A stretch of 64,000 nucleotides of DNA, taken from contig NZ_JAFMOF010000001.1 of assembly GCF_017349075.1 (NCBI RefSeq), positions 1,364,001 to 1,428,000 on the forward strand, written 5' to 3'. Every line of letters starts with the position of its first letter. Positions within the stretch are counted from its first letter, which is position 1. The DNA is from Streptomyces triculaminicus. GTDB taxonomy: Bacteria; Actinomycetota; Actinomycetes; Streptomycetales; Streptomycetaceae. This document shows positions 8,653 through 17,046 of the stretch, one piece after another. The notes below the pieces were generated by a model. That model was not told the origin of the DNA. It ran no database searches and worked only from the letters and a program-made list of their open reading frames with translations. A program made the position numbers and the translations under genes.

Positions 8653-9560
8653 CAACCATCCGCATCGACAACGTCTCGCGCTGGTTCGGCAACGTGGTCG
8701 CCGTCAACGACGTCTCCATGACCGTCGGCCCCGGCGTCACCGGCCTCCTCGGCCCCAACGGCGCCGGCAAGTCCACCCTCATCAACATGATGGGTGGTTT
8801 CCTCGCCCCCTCCGCCGGAACGGTCACCCTCGACGGCGAGACGATATGGCGCAACGAACAGATCTACCGCCACATCGGCATCGTCCCCGAGCGGGAGGCG
8901 ATGTACGACTTCCTCACCGGCAAGGAGTTCGTCCGGGCCAACGCCGAGCTGCACGGCCTGGGCGACCGCGAGGCCCAGCGGGCGCTGGCCACGGTCGAGA
9001 TGGAGTACGCGCAGGACCGCCGGATCGACACGTACAGCAAGGGCATGCGCCAGCGCGTGAAGATGGCTTCCGCCCTCGTCCACGAGCCGTCCGTGCTGCT
9101 GCTGGACGAGCCGTTCAACGGCATGGACCCGCGCCAGCGCATGCAGCTGATGGAGCTCCTGCGGACCATGGGCGCCGAGGGCCGCACCGTGCTGTTCTCC
9201 TCCCACATCCTGGAGGAGGTCGAGCAACTGGCCGCCCACATCGAGGTCGTCGTCGCCGGACGGCACGCCGCCTCGGGCGACTTCCGCAAGATCCGTCGCC
9301 TGATGACGGACCGGCCGCACCGCTACGTCGTACGGTCCGGCGACGACCGCGCCCTGGCCGCGGCGCTCATCGCCGACCCGTCGACCTCGGGCATCGAAGT
9401 GGACGTGCGGGAAGGCGTCCTGCGCGTCGAGGCCGCCGACTTCGGCCGCTTCACCGAACTCCTGCCGCGCGTCGCCCGCGCCCACGGCATCCGGCTCCTG
9501 ACGGTCTCGCCCTCCGACGAGTCCCTGGAATCGGTCTTCTCCTACCTCGTCACGGCCTGA
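8649..9560 (+). CDS. ABC transporter ATP-binding protein
   Basis: A 303-residue ABC ATPase with Walker A G-P-N-G-A-G-K-S-T, signature Y-S-K-G-M-R-Q-R, Walker B L-L-L-D-E-P-F-N-G-M-D-P and switch His in F-S-S-H-I-L-E-E-V. The GTG start overlaps the upstream stop by 4 bp. It is related to the first ATPase but lacks the long tail. Together the four genes form two ATPase/permease pairs in one transcript, so they may make one mixed complex or two related exporters. Confidence 0.9.
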   Translation: MTTIRIDNVSRWFGNVVAVNDVSMTVGPGVTGLLGPNGAGKSTLINMMGGFLAPSAGTVTLDGETIWRNEQIYRHIGIVPEREAMYDFLTGKEFVRANAELHGLGDREAQRALATVEMEYAQDRRIDTYSKGMRQRVKMASALVHEPSVLLLDEPFNGMDPRQRMQLMELLRTMGAEGRTVLFSSHILEEVEQLAAHIEVVVAGRHAASGDFRKIRRLMTDRPHRYVVRSGDDRALAAALIADPSTSGIEVDVREGVLRVEAADFGRFTELLPRVARAHGIRLLTVSPSDESLESVFSYLVTA

Positions 9561-9578
9561 AGGGAGCGGTAACAGCCC

Positions 9579-10298
9579 ATGTACCACCCCACTGTCGCCC
9601 GGCTCACCTACCGCGGTCTCCTCGGCCGCCGCCGCGCGCTGATCCTCTTCGCGCTCCCCGCCCTGCTGCTCGTCATCTCGGCCGCCGTCCGGCTGCTGAC
9701 GGAGGCCGACGACCGGACGGCGGCCGGCGTCCTGGGCGGCTTCGCGCTCGCCACGATGGTGCCGCTGATCGGCGTCGTCGCCGGTACCGGCGCGATCGGC
9801 CCGGAGATCGACGACGGGTCCGTCGTCTACCTCCTGGCCAAACCCGTCAAGCGGACCAGCATCATCCTGACCAAGCTCACCGTCGCGGCAGGGGTCTCCG
9901 TCGCCTTCTCGGCGCTCCCCACGCTGATCGCGGGCTTCGTGCTCAACGGCAACAGCCAGCAGATCGCGGTGGCCTACGCCGTCGCGGCCGCCGTCGCCTC
10001 CGTCGCCTACAGCGCGATCTTCCTGCTGCTGGGCACCGTCACCCGGCACGCGGTCGTCGCGAGCCTCGTCTACGCCCTGGTGTGGGAGTCGCTGTTCGGC
10101 AGCGTCATCCCCGGCGCCCGGACGCTGAGCGTGCAGCAGTGGGCGCTGTCCCTGGCCCAGCGGATCGCCGGCGAGGGCGCCGTCGACGCCGAGGTCGGCC
10201 TGACGCTGGGGCTGACGCTGCTGGTGGTGGTGACGGTGGCCGCGACGGCCTTCGCCGCCCGCAAGCTCCGCTCGCTGACGCTCGCGGGGGAGGAATAG
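9579..10298 (+). CDS. ABC-2-type transporter permease
   Basis: A 239-residue membrane protein with about six transmembrane helices and the P-E-I-D-D-G-S-V-V-Y-L-L-A-K-P-V segment seen in ABC-2 permeases between helices 2 and 3. The ATG has an AAGGGAG ribosome site and lies 18 bp after the second ATPase. Last gene of the four-gene transporter operon; a strong terminator follows 17 bp later. Confidence 0.88.
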   Translation: MYHPTVARLTYRGLLGRRRALILFALPALLLVISAAVRLLTEADDRTAAGVLGGFALATMVPLIGVVAGTGAIGPEIDDGSVVYLLAKPVKRTSIILTKLTVAAGVSVAFSALPTLIAGFVLNGNSQQIAVAYAVAAAVASVAYSAIFLLLGTVTRHAVVASLVYALVWESLFGSVIPGARTLSVQQWALSLAQRIAGEGAVDAEVGLTLGLTLLVVVTVAATAFAARKLRSLTLAGEE

Positions 10299-10315
10299 AC
10301 GAAGAAGCCCGCAGG

Positions 10316-10362
10316 GACGCCCGTACGGCCGCCGCACATGACGCGGCGGCCGTACGGGCGTC
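10316..10362. terminator. Bidirectional terminator, 20-bp perfect stem
   Basis: GACGCCCGTACGGCCGCCGC at 10316-10335 pairs without mismatch with 10343-10362 across a 7-nt loop. It lies between the convergent ABC permease and MFS genes and should stop both transcripts. No U-tract, as is usual in Streptomyces. Confidence 0.85.
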
Positions 10363-10366
10363 GGCG

Positions 10367-11656
10367 TCAGATCTTGCGGTCGCGCCCCGCGCCCAGCCCC
10401 AGGAACAGCAGCGCCGCGCAGGCGACGAGCAGCAGGGCGACGGGCAGCGTCCAGTCACCGGTCGCCTGGTGCACCGCACCGATGGCGAACGGCCCGACGG
10501 AGGCCAGCAGATAGCCCCACGTCTGTGCCATGCCCGACAGCCGGGAGGCCGTATGGGCGTCGCGCGTGCGCAGCACCATCAGCGTCAGGGCGAGGCCGAG
10601 CAGGCCGCCCTGGGCCACGCCCATCAGCGTCGCCCACACCCACGCGCCCGCCACGGGCGCGATCAGCAGGCCCGTGACGCCCGCCGCCATGAGGGCGACG
10701 ACGGCCACGGCGAGCGGCCGCTGGTCGCGCGTACGCCCGGCGATCAGGGGAACGAAGAACGAACCGGCCATCTGCACCAGGGTGTAGAACGCGTAGACCA
10801 TGCCGGCCTCGCTCCTGCTCATGCCGTGGTCGGTGAAGACCGTCGGCATCCAGGCGATGCACACATAGGCGATGAGCGACTGCGTGCCCATCATCAGCGT
10901 CACCTGCCAGGCCAGGGGCGAGCGGGTGAGCGCCACGGGCGCCGCCGTGCCGCGCCGCGCCGTCGGGGCGGGTACGCCGGGGGTGGCGCCGCGGCGGGCG
11001 AGGAGCGCCTGGGGGAGCCAGACGATCGCCGCGACGGCCGCTAGCAGCGCCCAGGAGGCGAGGGAGCCCCGCCAGCCGCCGAGGGCGTTCTCCAACGGTA
11101 CGGACGAGGCGGCCGCGCCCGTGGCGCCGAGGATGAGCGTGGTGGAGTACAGCGCCGTCATGCTCGCCGCCCGGTCCGGGAAGTCCCGCTTGACCAGGCC
11201 GGGCATCAGGACGTTGAGCAGGGCTATCGCGGTGCCGACGAGCGCGCAGCCGACGAAGAGGGCGACGAGGGGAGGAGCGACGCGCAGCAGGATGCCGCCG
11301 GCCAGCAGGACGAGGGCGCCGCACAGCACGGCCTCGGTGCCCCAGCGCCGGGCCAGCCGGGGGGCGACGATCGAGCCCAGGCCCATGAAGATCAGCGGGA
11401 TGGTGGTCACCAGGCTGCTCGTGGCGGCGGCCAGGTGGAAGTAGCCGCCGATCTCGCCCATGAGCGGCGAGACCCCGGCGAGGGCGGCCCGCATGTTGAG
11501 CGAGGCGAGGACGATGCCGAGCATCACCAGGGCCGGGTGGGCGCGCGCGACGCGCGGGGCGGCGGGCGCGGGGACGGACGCGGGGGTCTTCGGTGCGGCC
11601 GTCGTGTCGATCACTGGTGCGGGCGGCCTCGTCTCGGGCATGCGGGTGCTCTCCAA
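10367..11656 (-). CDS. MFS transporter, CynX/NimT type
   Basis: A 429-residue, twelve-helix major facilitator. The N-terminal helix L-G-I-V-L-A-S-L-N-M-R-A-A-L-A-G-V-S-P is characteristic of the cyanate-permease (CynX/NimT) group; the central loop near residue 235 separates two six-helix halves. The first 40 residues are Pro/Ala-rich and cytoplasmic. A second Met at residue 6 is an alternative start. A FadR-type regulator lies 32 bp upstream in the same direction and probably controls it. The substrate is uncertain; family members carry small anions such as cyanate or nitroimidazoles. Confidence 0.85.
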   Translation of the reverse strand: MESTRMPETRPPAPVIDTTAAPKTPASVPAPAAPRVARAHPALVMLGIVLASLNMRAALAGVSPLMGEIGGYFHLAAATSSLVTTIPLIFMGLGSIVAPRLARRWGTEAVLCGALVLLAGGILLRVAPPLVALFVGCALVGTAIALLNVLMPGLVKRDFPDRAASMTALYSTTLILGATGAAASSVPLENALGGWRGSLASWALLAAVAAIVWLPQALLARRGATPGVPAPTARRGTAAPVALTRSPLAWQVTLMMGTQSLIAYVCIAWMPTVFTDHGMSRSEAGMVYAFYTLVQMAGSFFVPLIAGRTRDQRPLAVAVVALMAAGVTGLLIAPVAGAWVWATLMGVAQGGLLGLALTLMVLRTRDAHTASRLSGMAQTWGYLLASVGPFAIGAVHQATGDWTLPVALLLVACAALLFLGLGAGRDRKI

Positions 11657-11688
11657 AGGGGTGGTGCGGGGGTGTGGAGCGGGCCGGT

Positions 11689-12426
11689 TCAGCTCTCGGC
11701 GAGCAGCGATTCGACGCTGCTCTCGGTGAGCAGCGACTCGACGGCCTGCTTGGGGCGCTCCAGCAGCGCCCGGGCGGCGTGGGCGGCCGCTTCCGGGTCT
11801 CCGGAGGCGATGGCGTCCATGACGGCGTGGTGGTCGCCGCGGACGGTGGGCGGCATCTCCCGGTCGCCGAGCCCGGCGAGCAGGGCCTCGCGCACGGCGT
11901 CGCTGAACCAGGCGTAGGTGGCGGTCAGCGCGGGGTTGTGGGCGGCCTCCACGACGGCCCGGTGGAAGGCGACGTCGTGGTCGGCGTAGAGCTCGAGGCT
12001 TGTGGAGTCGGGCTGGCCCTCGGCGTCCTCGAAGGCCGCCTGGGCGTCCAGCGCCGCCCGCATCCGGTCGAGGTCGGCGGGCTCGTGCCGGAGCGCGGCG
12101 AGCCGGGCGCCCTCCGCCTCCAGGGCGATGCGCAGCTCGAGGACGTCGCGGACCCGGGCGCGGCGCAGGCCGCGCATGATCTCGGAGGGGTCGGCGGTGG
12201 AGACCACGAAGGTGCCCTCGCCCTGCCTGGAGCGCAGCATTCCGGCGTGCACGAGCACGCGGACGGCCTCACGGACCGTATTGCGGCCGACCTGCAGCTG
12301 TTCGGCGAGGGCGTGTTCGGTGGGGATGCGCTCCCCGACCCGCCATTCGCCGGCGCCCACCTGCGCGCGCAGTTGTTCGACGACCGTGTCCACCAGGGAC
12401 TGCCGTCCCGCCGCACGGAGTGCCAT
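11689..12426 (-). CDS. GntR/FadR-family transcriptional regulator
   Basis: A 245-residue regulator with an N-terminal winged helix (V-G-E-R-I-P-T-E-H-A-L-A-E-Q-L-Q-V-G-R-N-T-V-R-E-A) and a helical FadR-type (FCD) effector domain containing likely metal ligands D-H-D-V-A-F-H, H-N-P-A and D-H-H-A-V-M-D. The ATG at 12426 is preferred because AGAAGGGG precedes it at good spacing; another ATG seven codons earlier contains that site. The C-terminus ends in two copies of a nine-residue V-E-S-L-L-x-E-S unit made by a 27-bp tandem duplication. Upstream of, and likely regulating, the MFS gene. Confidence 0.88.
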   Translation of the reverse strand: MALRAAGRQSLVDTVVEQLRAQVGAGEWRVGERIPTEHALAEQLQVGRNTVREAVRVLVHAGMLRSRQGEGTFVVSTADPSEIMRGLRRARVRDVLELRIALEAEGARLAALRHEPADLDRMRAALDAQAAFEDAEGQPDSTSLELYADHDVAFHRAVVEAAHNPALTATYAWFSDAVREALLAGLGDREMPPTVRGDHHAVMDAIASGDPEAAAHAARALLERPKQAVESLLTESSVESLLAES

Positions 12427-12493
12427 GGCCGAAACCCCTTCTCTCATCCGGTTGCCCAGTCATCCTACAACTGCGCGTCCGCGTTCCCCGGGC

Positions 12494-12508
12494 TACCGTC
12501 TAAGGGTG
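12494..12508 (+). promoter_or_regulatory. -10 element of a probable leaderless start
   Basis: TACCGT at 12494-12499 is followed by exactly six bases and then the GTG start codon of the rhomboid-like gene. A -10 hexamer (TANNNT) six to seven bases before the start codon is the usual sign of a leaderless transcript in actinobacteria. No ribosome site is needed. Confidence 0.5.
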
Positions 12509-13336
12509 AACCTCGAAGGGCTGCCGGACCGGCTGTGGTCGCTGTGGTCCTCGGCCCGCGCCTGGGTGCGTTCCTCTCCCGGCACGCACATCTATCTGCT
12601 GATCATCGGCATCACCAGCCTCGTCATCGCCTCGGCCAGCGAGGGACTGGAGACCTTCCTCCTCCACCGCACCAGCAGCAACATCCACGAGCTCGACAAG
12701 CACCCGTTGCAGTCGCTGCTCATCAGCGGCTTCTGGATGGCGGACCCGTCCTCGTTCCTTTTCTACGCCGTGCTCTTCGAGGTCTTCCACGCCAACGTCG
12801 AACGCTGGACCGGCACGCTGCGCTGGCTGTGCGCGGTCGCCGTCGCACACGTCGCGGCCACGCTCGTCAGCCAGCAGATCCTGCTGCTGGCGATAGAGAG
12901 CCATTCGGCGCCGCGCTCGATGAAGCACGTCGTCGACATAGGCGTCTCCTACGGGCTCGCCGGGGCCGTGGGCATCCTCACCTACCGGATGCCCCGCCCG
13001 TGGCGCTGGCTCTACCTGACGGGAGCCGTGCTGTTCTTCGCCGTACCGCTGACGACCGGCGGTACGTTCACCGACGCCGGCCACGCGATCGCGCTCGCCC
13101 TGGGGCTGGCGCTGTGGCCGCTGACGCGCGGCCGGCCGACGTGGCGGTGGGACCTGGGCCCCGCGGCGCGCCGACGGTTCCGGGCTGCCGGTGATGCGGA
13201 GGCCCTGGGCGCGACGGACGCCCTCGGCCCGTCGGACGTCCCCGTCACGGCGGACGCCCTCGGCCCGGAAGCCGCCCTTACCCGAACAGGCGCTCGAGAA
13301 CCACGGCGATTCCGTCGTCCTCGTGCGAAGCGGTGA
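12506..13336 (+). CDS. Rhomboid-like integral membrane protein
   Basis: A 276-residue membrane protein with six hydrophobic segments between residues 27 and 205 and a charged Ala/Pro/Arg-rich tail. It matches the rhomboid-like proteins of Streptomyces: the G-x-S-x-G serine motif of active rhomboids appears only as G-V-S-Y-G-L-A-G, with Ser in place and a late His in D-A-G-H-A-I-A. This leaves open whether it cuts or is a pseudoprotease. Its last 59 bp overlap the 3' end of the convergent HAD gene. GTG start six bases after a TACCGT element, likely leaderless. Confidence 0.75.
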   Translation: MNLEGLPDRLWSLWSSARAWVRSSPGTHIYLLIIGITSLVIASASEGLETFLLHRTSSNIHELDKHPLQSLLISGFWMADPSSFLFYAVLFEVFHANVERWTGTLRWLCAVAVAHVAATLVSQQILLLAIESHSAPRSMKHVVDIGVSYGLAGAVGILTYRMPRPWRWLYLTGAVLFFAVPLTTGGTFTDAGHAIALALGLALWPLTRGRPTWRWDLGPAARRRFRAAGDAEALGATDALGPSDVPVTADALGPEAALTRTGAREPRRFRRPRAKR

Positions 13337-14090
13337 CCTCGTCGGCCACCGCCAACAGCTCGGGGTGGGCATTGGCCATGGCCACGCCGTGCGCCGCCCA
13401 GCCGAACATCGGGACGTCGTTGGGCATGTCGCCGAACGCGATGGTGTCCGCGGCCTTGACGCCCAGCCGGCGGGCCGCCAGCGAGAGACCCGTGGCCTTG
13501 CTCAGACCCAGTGGCAGCAGCTCGACGATGCCGGCGCCCGCCAGCGTCACGCCCACCAGGCCTCCGGCCACCGTGCGCGCGGCCTCCGCCAGGTCGTCGT
13601 CGCCGAGGTCGGGGTGCTGGAGGTAGAGCTTGTTCAGCGGAGCCGACCACAGCTCGGACGCGTCCGTGATCGGAACGGCCGGGAGCGGCCCCTCCTGGAC
13701 GCGGTAGCCGGGGCCGACCAGGACGTCGCCGTCCATGCCGTCGCGGCTGGCGGCGAGGTACAGGGGGCCGACCTCCGCCTCGATCTTGGCGACGGCCAGG
13801 GCGGCGAGCTGCCGGTCCAGCGTCACCGAGGTCAGCAGCCGGTGCTCGCCGGCGTGGTAGACCTGCGCGCCCTGCCCGCAGACCGCGAGGCCCCGGTAGT
13901 CCAGGGCCTCGAGGATGTGCCGGGTCCAGGCGACGGCCCGCCCGGTGACGACGATGTGCGCGGCGCCCGCCGCCGTCGCCAGACCGAGCGCGGCACGGGT
14001 GCGCTCCGAGACGGTCTCGTCGGCGCGCAGCAGCGTGCCGTCGAGGTCGGTGGCGATCAGGCGGTACGGCGGCGGGGGCGGCGGCGTCAC
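13278..14090 (-). CDS. HAD-family hydrolase (Cof-type phosphatase)
   Basis: A 270-residue HAD phosphatase of the Cof/IIB cap group. Motif I D-L-D-G-T-L-L is near residue 15, motif II Thr in V-V-T-G-R, and motif [12 protein letters not shown] near 220. Members dephosphorylate small sugar phosphates or flavin precursors; the substrate here is unknown. The GTG start overlaps the serS stop codon as GTGA, so the two genes are translationally coupled. The protein begins with a run of six prolines. The 3' end overlaps the convergent rhomboid-like gene. Confidence 0.88.
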   Translation of the reverse strand: MTPPPPPPYRLIATDLDGTLLRADETVSERTRAALGLATAAGAAHIVVTGRAVAWTRHILEALDYRGLAVCGQGAQVYHAGEHRLLTSVTLDRQLAALAVAKIEAEVGPLYLAASRDGMDGDVLVGPGYRVQEGPLPAVPITDASELWSAPLNKLYLQHPDLGDDDLAEAARTVAGGLVGVTLAGAGIVELLPLGLSKATGLSLAARRLGVKAADTIAFGDMPNDVPMFGWAAHGVAMANAHPELLAVADEVTASHEDDGIAVVLERLFG

Positions 14091-15364
14091 TTGGCGACGG
14101 GCTCCAGGAACTCGCGGCCGCCGAGGTAGGGGCGCAGCACCTCGGGCACCCGCACGGAGCCGTCGGCCTGCTGGTGGTTCTCCAGCAGCGCCACGATCGT
14201 GCGCGGGACGGCGCACAGCGTGCCGTTGAGGGTCGCCAGCGGCTTGACGTTCTTGCCGTCGCGCATCCGGACGGACAGGCGGCGGGACTGGAACTCGTTG
14301 CAGTTGGACGTCGAGGTCAGCTCGCGGTACTTGCCCTGGGTGGGGATCCACGCCTCGCAGTCGAACTTGCGCGAGGCGGACGAGCCGAGGTCACCGGTGG
14401 CCGTGTCGATCACCTGGAAGGGCAGCTCGAGGCTGGTCAGCCACTGCTTCTCCCACTCGAGCAGGCGCGCGTGCTCCGCTTCGGCGTCCTCCGGCGCGAT
14501 GTACGAGAACATCTCGACCTTGTCGAACTGGTGGACGCGGAAGATGCCCCGGGTGTCCTTGCCGTACGTACCGGCCTCGCGGCGGAAGCAGGGCGAGAAG
14601 CCCGCGTAGCGCAGCGGCAGCTGGTCCGCGTCGATGATCTCGTCCATGTGGTACGCGGCGAGGGGGACCTCGGACGTGCCGACCAGGTAGAGGTCGTCGT
14701 TGTCGAGGCGGTAGACGTCCTGGGCGGCCTGGCCGAGGAAGCCGGTGCCCTCCATGGCGCGCGGCTTGACCAGCGCCGGGGTGAGCATCGGGGTGAAGCC
14801 GGCGGCGGTGGCCTGGGCGATGGCGGCGTTGACGAGGGCGAGCTCCAGCAGCGCGCCGACACCCGTCAGGTAGTAGAAGCGCGAGCCGGAGACCTTGGCG
14901 CCGCGCTCGACGTCGATGGCGCCGAGCGTCTGGCCGAGCTCGAGGTGGTCCCTGGGCTCGAAGCCCTCGGCCGCGAAGTCGCGCGGGGTACCGACGGTCT
15001 CGAGGACGACGAAGTCGTCCTCGCCGCCGCGCGGCACGTCCGGGTGGACGATGTTGCCGATCTGCAGGAGCAGGCGCTGCGCCTCTTCGGCGGCCTCGTT
15101 CTGCTCGGCGTCGGCGGCCTTGACGGCGGCGGAGAGCTCGCCGGCCCGCTTGAGCAGCTCGGCCTTCTCGTCGCCGGTGGCCTTGGGGATGAGTTTGCCG
15201 AGCGACTTCTGCTCGGAACGGAGTTCGTCGAAGCGGACGCTGGAGGACCTGCGCCGCTCGTCGGCGGAGAGCAGGGCGTCGACGACGTCGACGTCCTCTC
15301 CACGGGCACGCTGGGACGCGCGCACACGGTCGGGGTCCTCACGAAGCAGGCGAAGGTCAATCAC
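14087..15364 (-). CDS. serS: Seryl-tRNA synthetase
   Basis: A 425-residue class II aminoacyl-tRNA synthetase that charges tRNA-Ser. Residues 1-110 form the long antiparallel coiled coil that reads the long variable arm of tRNA-Ser. Motif 2 is [14 protein letters not shown] around residue 265, and the serine/ATP site includes [13 protein letters not shown] and the C-terminal G-T-L-C-A-V-P-R-T motif 3. Length is normal. The start is GTG (codon two Ile, as in most Ser[11 protein letters not shown]), with TAGCCT exactly six bases upstream, suggesting a leaderless mRNA. Confidence 0.97.
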   Translation of the reverse strand: MIDLRLLREDPDRVRASQRARGEDVDVVDALLSADERRRSSSVRFDELRSEQKSLGKLIPKATGDEKAELLKRAGELSAAVKAADAEQNEAAEEAQRLLLQIGNIVHPDVPRGGEDDFVVLETVGTPRDFAAEGFEPRDHLELGQTLGAIDVERGAKVSGSRFYYLTGVGALLELALVNAAIAQATAAGFTPMLTPALVKPRAMEGTGFLGQAAQDVYRLDNDDLYLVGTSEVPLAAYHMDEIIDADQLPLRYAGFSPCFRREAGTYGKDTRGIFRVHQFDKVEMFSYIAPEDAEAEHARLLEWEKQWLTSLELPFQVIDTATGDLGSSASRKFDCEAWIPTQGKYRELTSTSNCNEFQSRRLSVRMRDGKNVKPLATLNGTLCAVPRTIVALLENHQQADGSVRVPEVLRPYLGGREFLEPVAK

Positions 15365-15376
15365 CCCACCAGGCTA
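15362..15376 (-). promoter_or_regulatory. -10 element of serS, probable leaderless start
   Basis: On the minus strand TAGCCT lies exactly six bases before the GTG of serS, the same geometry as for the rhomboid-like gene and the SigE-family sigma gene in this window. Confidence 0.5.
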
Positions 15377-15435
15377 CCGTCGTGAGCTGCGATTGTTCGA
15401 GATGATATTCCCCTTCGTGGTGTTCTGTCCGGTTT

Positions 15436-15953
15436 TGTGGACGAGAAAAATCCCTTGAACAAAGGGCGAGGGTGATCGCGAATATTCCGGAAAAGGCCTA
15501 CGGGTGGCCGGTATTCATCCCCCCGTCGCGCCGCGCGGGCGGGGTGAGCCGCCTTGGCGCGCCCGGCAGTTGGCGAACGGTCGGCACCGCGGCCCAGAAT
15601 AGTCGTTGTCCACAGGAACGACGCCTTCCGCTTCTTTGTCCACAGGGTGCGCCTCCCCTCTGTGGATTTCGGAATGCAGCATTCCGCCCCGCTCTGTCAT
15701 TCGTCAGAGTTTCTTGGGGCAAACCTCGCGCGGCCGCTCTTTAGGGTGGTATTCACTCCCTCTAACGGGTTGTTCGAGGCTTTTCGATGGACAGGGCGCC
15801 GGTGGGTAAGCGGCGGGGGCCTGTGGATGGTCGGATGGATAGCTAGAGAGATTTGTCGACGTTGACCGTTTCGCCCCTCGCGGCCACGTCTGGATGTGTC
15901 GACTTATCCCCAGCTCGAGAGCAACCTGTGGATAACTCTGTGGGTATTCACAG
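15436..15953. promoter_or_regulatory. Cluster of DnaA boxes between serS and pheA
   Basis: This 650-bp gap has no convincing gene but an unusual density of DnaA boxes (Streptomyces consensus TTGTCCACA). Perfect boxes: + strand 15606-15614 and 15636-15644, exactly 30 bp apart, and minus strand 15927-15935 (E. coli-type TTATCCACA). One-mismatch boxes: minus 15436-15444 (TCGTCCACA) and + 15904-15912 (TTATCCCCA). Weaker ones (two mismatches): 15661-15669, 15822-15830, 15853-15861, and overlapping 15939-15947 with 15944-15952. DnaA-box clusters outside oriC that bind and titrate DnaA were described in S. coelicolor (H69, H24, D78); this one probably corresponds to D78, an assignment I make from neighbourhood memory, not from a search. 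Confidence 0.75.
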
Positions 15954-16014
15954 AAGGCCCGCCCCGAGCCCGCCTCCCAGCGCACCGTACGGGCCCCAGG
16001 GCCCGCCCGTGGCG

Positions 16015-16965
16015 TCAGGCCCGGCCGTCCTGGCAGCGCGCCAGCCAGTCCGCCGCCACCACGAAATCGCCGTCCGACGTCCCGGGCCGGACCGCCCCCA
16101 GGGCACCCGACCGGTCGTCCGGGTCAACACCCGCACGCGGGTACGAGCCCAGGAAGCGCACCTTCGGGCAGGTCCGTTTGAGCCCCATCAGGGCCTCGCC
16201 CACCCGGCGGTCGGTGATGTGGCCCTCACAGTCGACCGAGAAGCAGTAACGGCCCATCCCCTCGCCCGTCGGCCGCGACTCGATGCGCATCAGGTTGACC
16301 CCGCGCGCCGCGAACTCCTGCAGCAACTCCAGCAGAGCACCGGGGTGATCGTCCCCCAGCCACACCACCAGCGACGTGCGGTCCGCGCCCGTGCGCGCCG
16401 CCGGCCGCGCCGGACGGCCGGCCAGGACGAAGCGGGTCTGCGCGTTCTGCGCGTCGTGGATGTCCGTCACCAGAGGCTCGAGCCCGTACGTGGCCGCCGC
16501 GAACTCCCCCGCGAACGCGGCGTCGTAGCGGCCCTCGCGCACCAGGCGCGCGCCGTCCGCGTTCGACGCCGACGACTCCCACGCCGCGTCCGGCAGGTGC
16601 GCCGCCAGCCAGTTGCGCACCTGCGGCTGGGCGACCGGGTGCCCGGTCACCGTCTTGACGTCCTCCAGGCGCGTACCGGGCCGCACCAGCAGTGCGAAGG
16701 CGATCGGCAGCAGCACCTCGCGGTAGATCATCAGCGGCTCGCCGGTGGCGAGTTCGTCCAGGGTCGCGGTGACGCCGCCCTCGACGGAGTTCTCGATCGG
16801 CACGAGCGCGGCGGCGGCTTCGCCCGCGCGGACCGCGTCCAGCGCGGCGGGCACCGACACCATGGGAACGAGCTCGCGGGTGGCCGCCTCGGGCAGGGTG
16901 CGCAGGGCCGCCTCGGTGAAGGTGCCCTCGGGGCCGAGGTAGGTGTAGCGGGTTGCCGACCTCAC
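16015..16965 (-). CDS. pheA: Prephenate dehydratase
   Basis: A 316-residue monofunctional prephenate dehydratase that converts prephenate to phenylpyruvate in phenylalanine synthesis. The catalytic domain (residues 4-185) starts Y-T-Y-L-G-P-E-G-T-F-T-E-A-A and contains I-E-N-S-V-E-G-G-V and the T-R-F motif (N-A-Q-T-R-F-V-L). An ACT regulatory domain follows at about 195-280 with E-S-R-P-T, where phenylalanine binds. I chose the GTG at 16965 because GGAGGG lies eight bases upstream; an ATG at 16989 would add eight residues and contain that site. Confidence 0.95.
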   Translation of the reverse strand: MRSATRYTYLGPEGTFTEAALRTLPEAATRELVPMVSVPAALDAVRAGEAAAALVPIENSVEGGVTATLDELATGEPLMIYREVLLPIAFALLVRPGTRLEDVKTVTGHPVAQPQVRNWLAAHLPDAAWESSASNADGARLVREGRYDAAFAGEFAAATYGLEPLVTDIHDAQNAQTRFVLAGRPARPAARTGADRTSLVVWLGDDHPGALLELLQEFAARGVNLMRIESRPTGEGMGRYCFSVDCEGHITDRRVGEALMGLKRTCPKVRFLGSYPRAGVDPDDRSGALGAVRPGTSDGDFVVAADWLARCQDGRA

Positions 16966-17046
16966 GCGCTGTCCCTCCGAACCGATCATCTGCTGGAGCA
17001 GTCACGATACCGGTGGGTGGCGTGAGGCCGTTTCCCCCGAAGGGGT

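Noticed and set aside
15436..15953. Chromosomal origin of replication (oriC)
   Set aside because: DnaA boxes are present, but dnaA and dnaN, which flank Streptomyces oriC, are not here, and the number of boxes (about five good ones) is far below the roughly nineteen in oriC.
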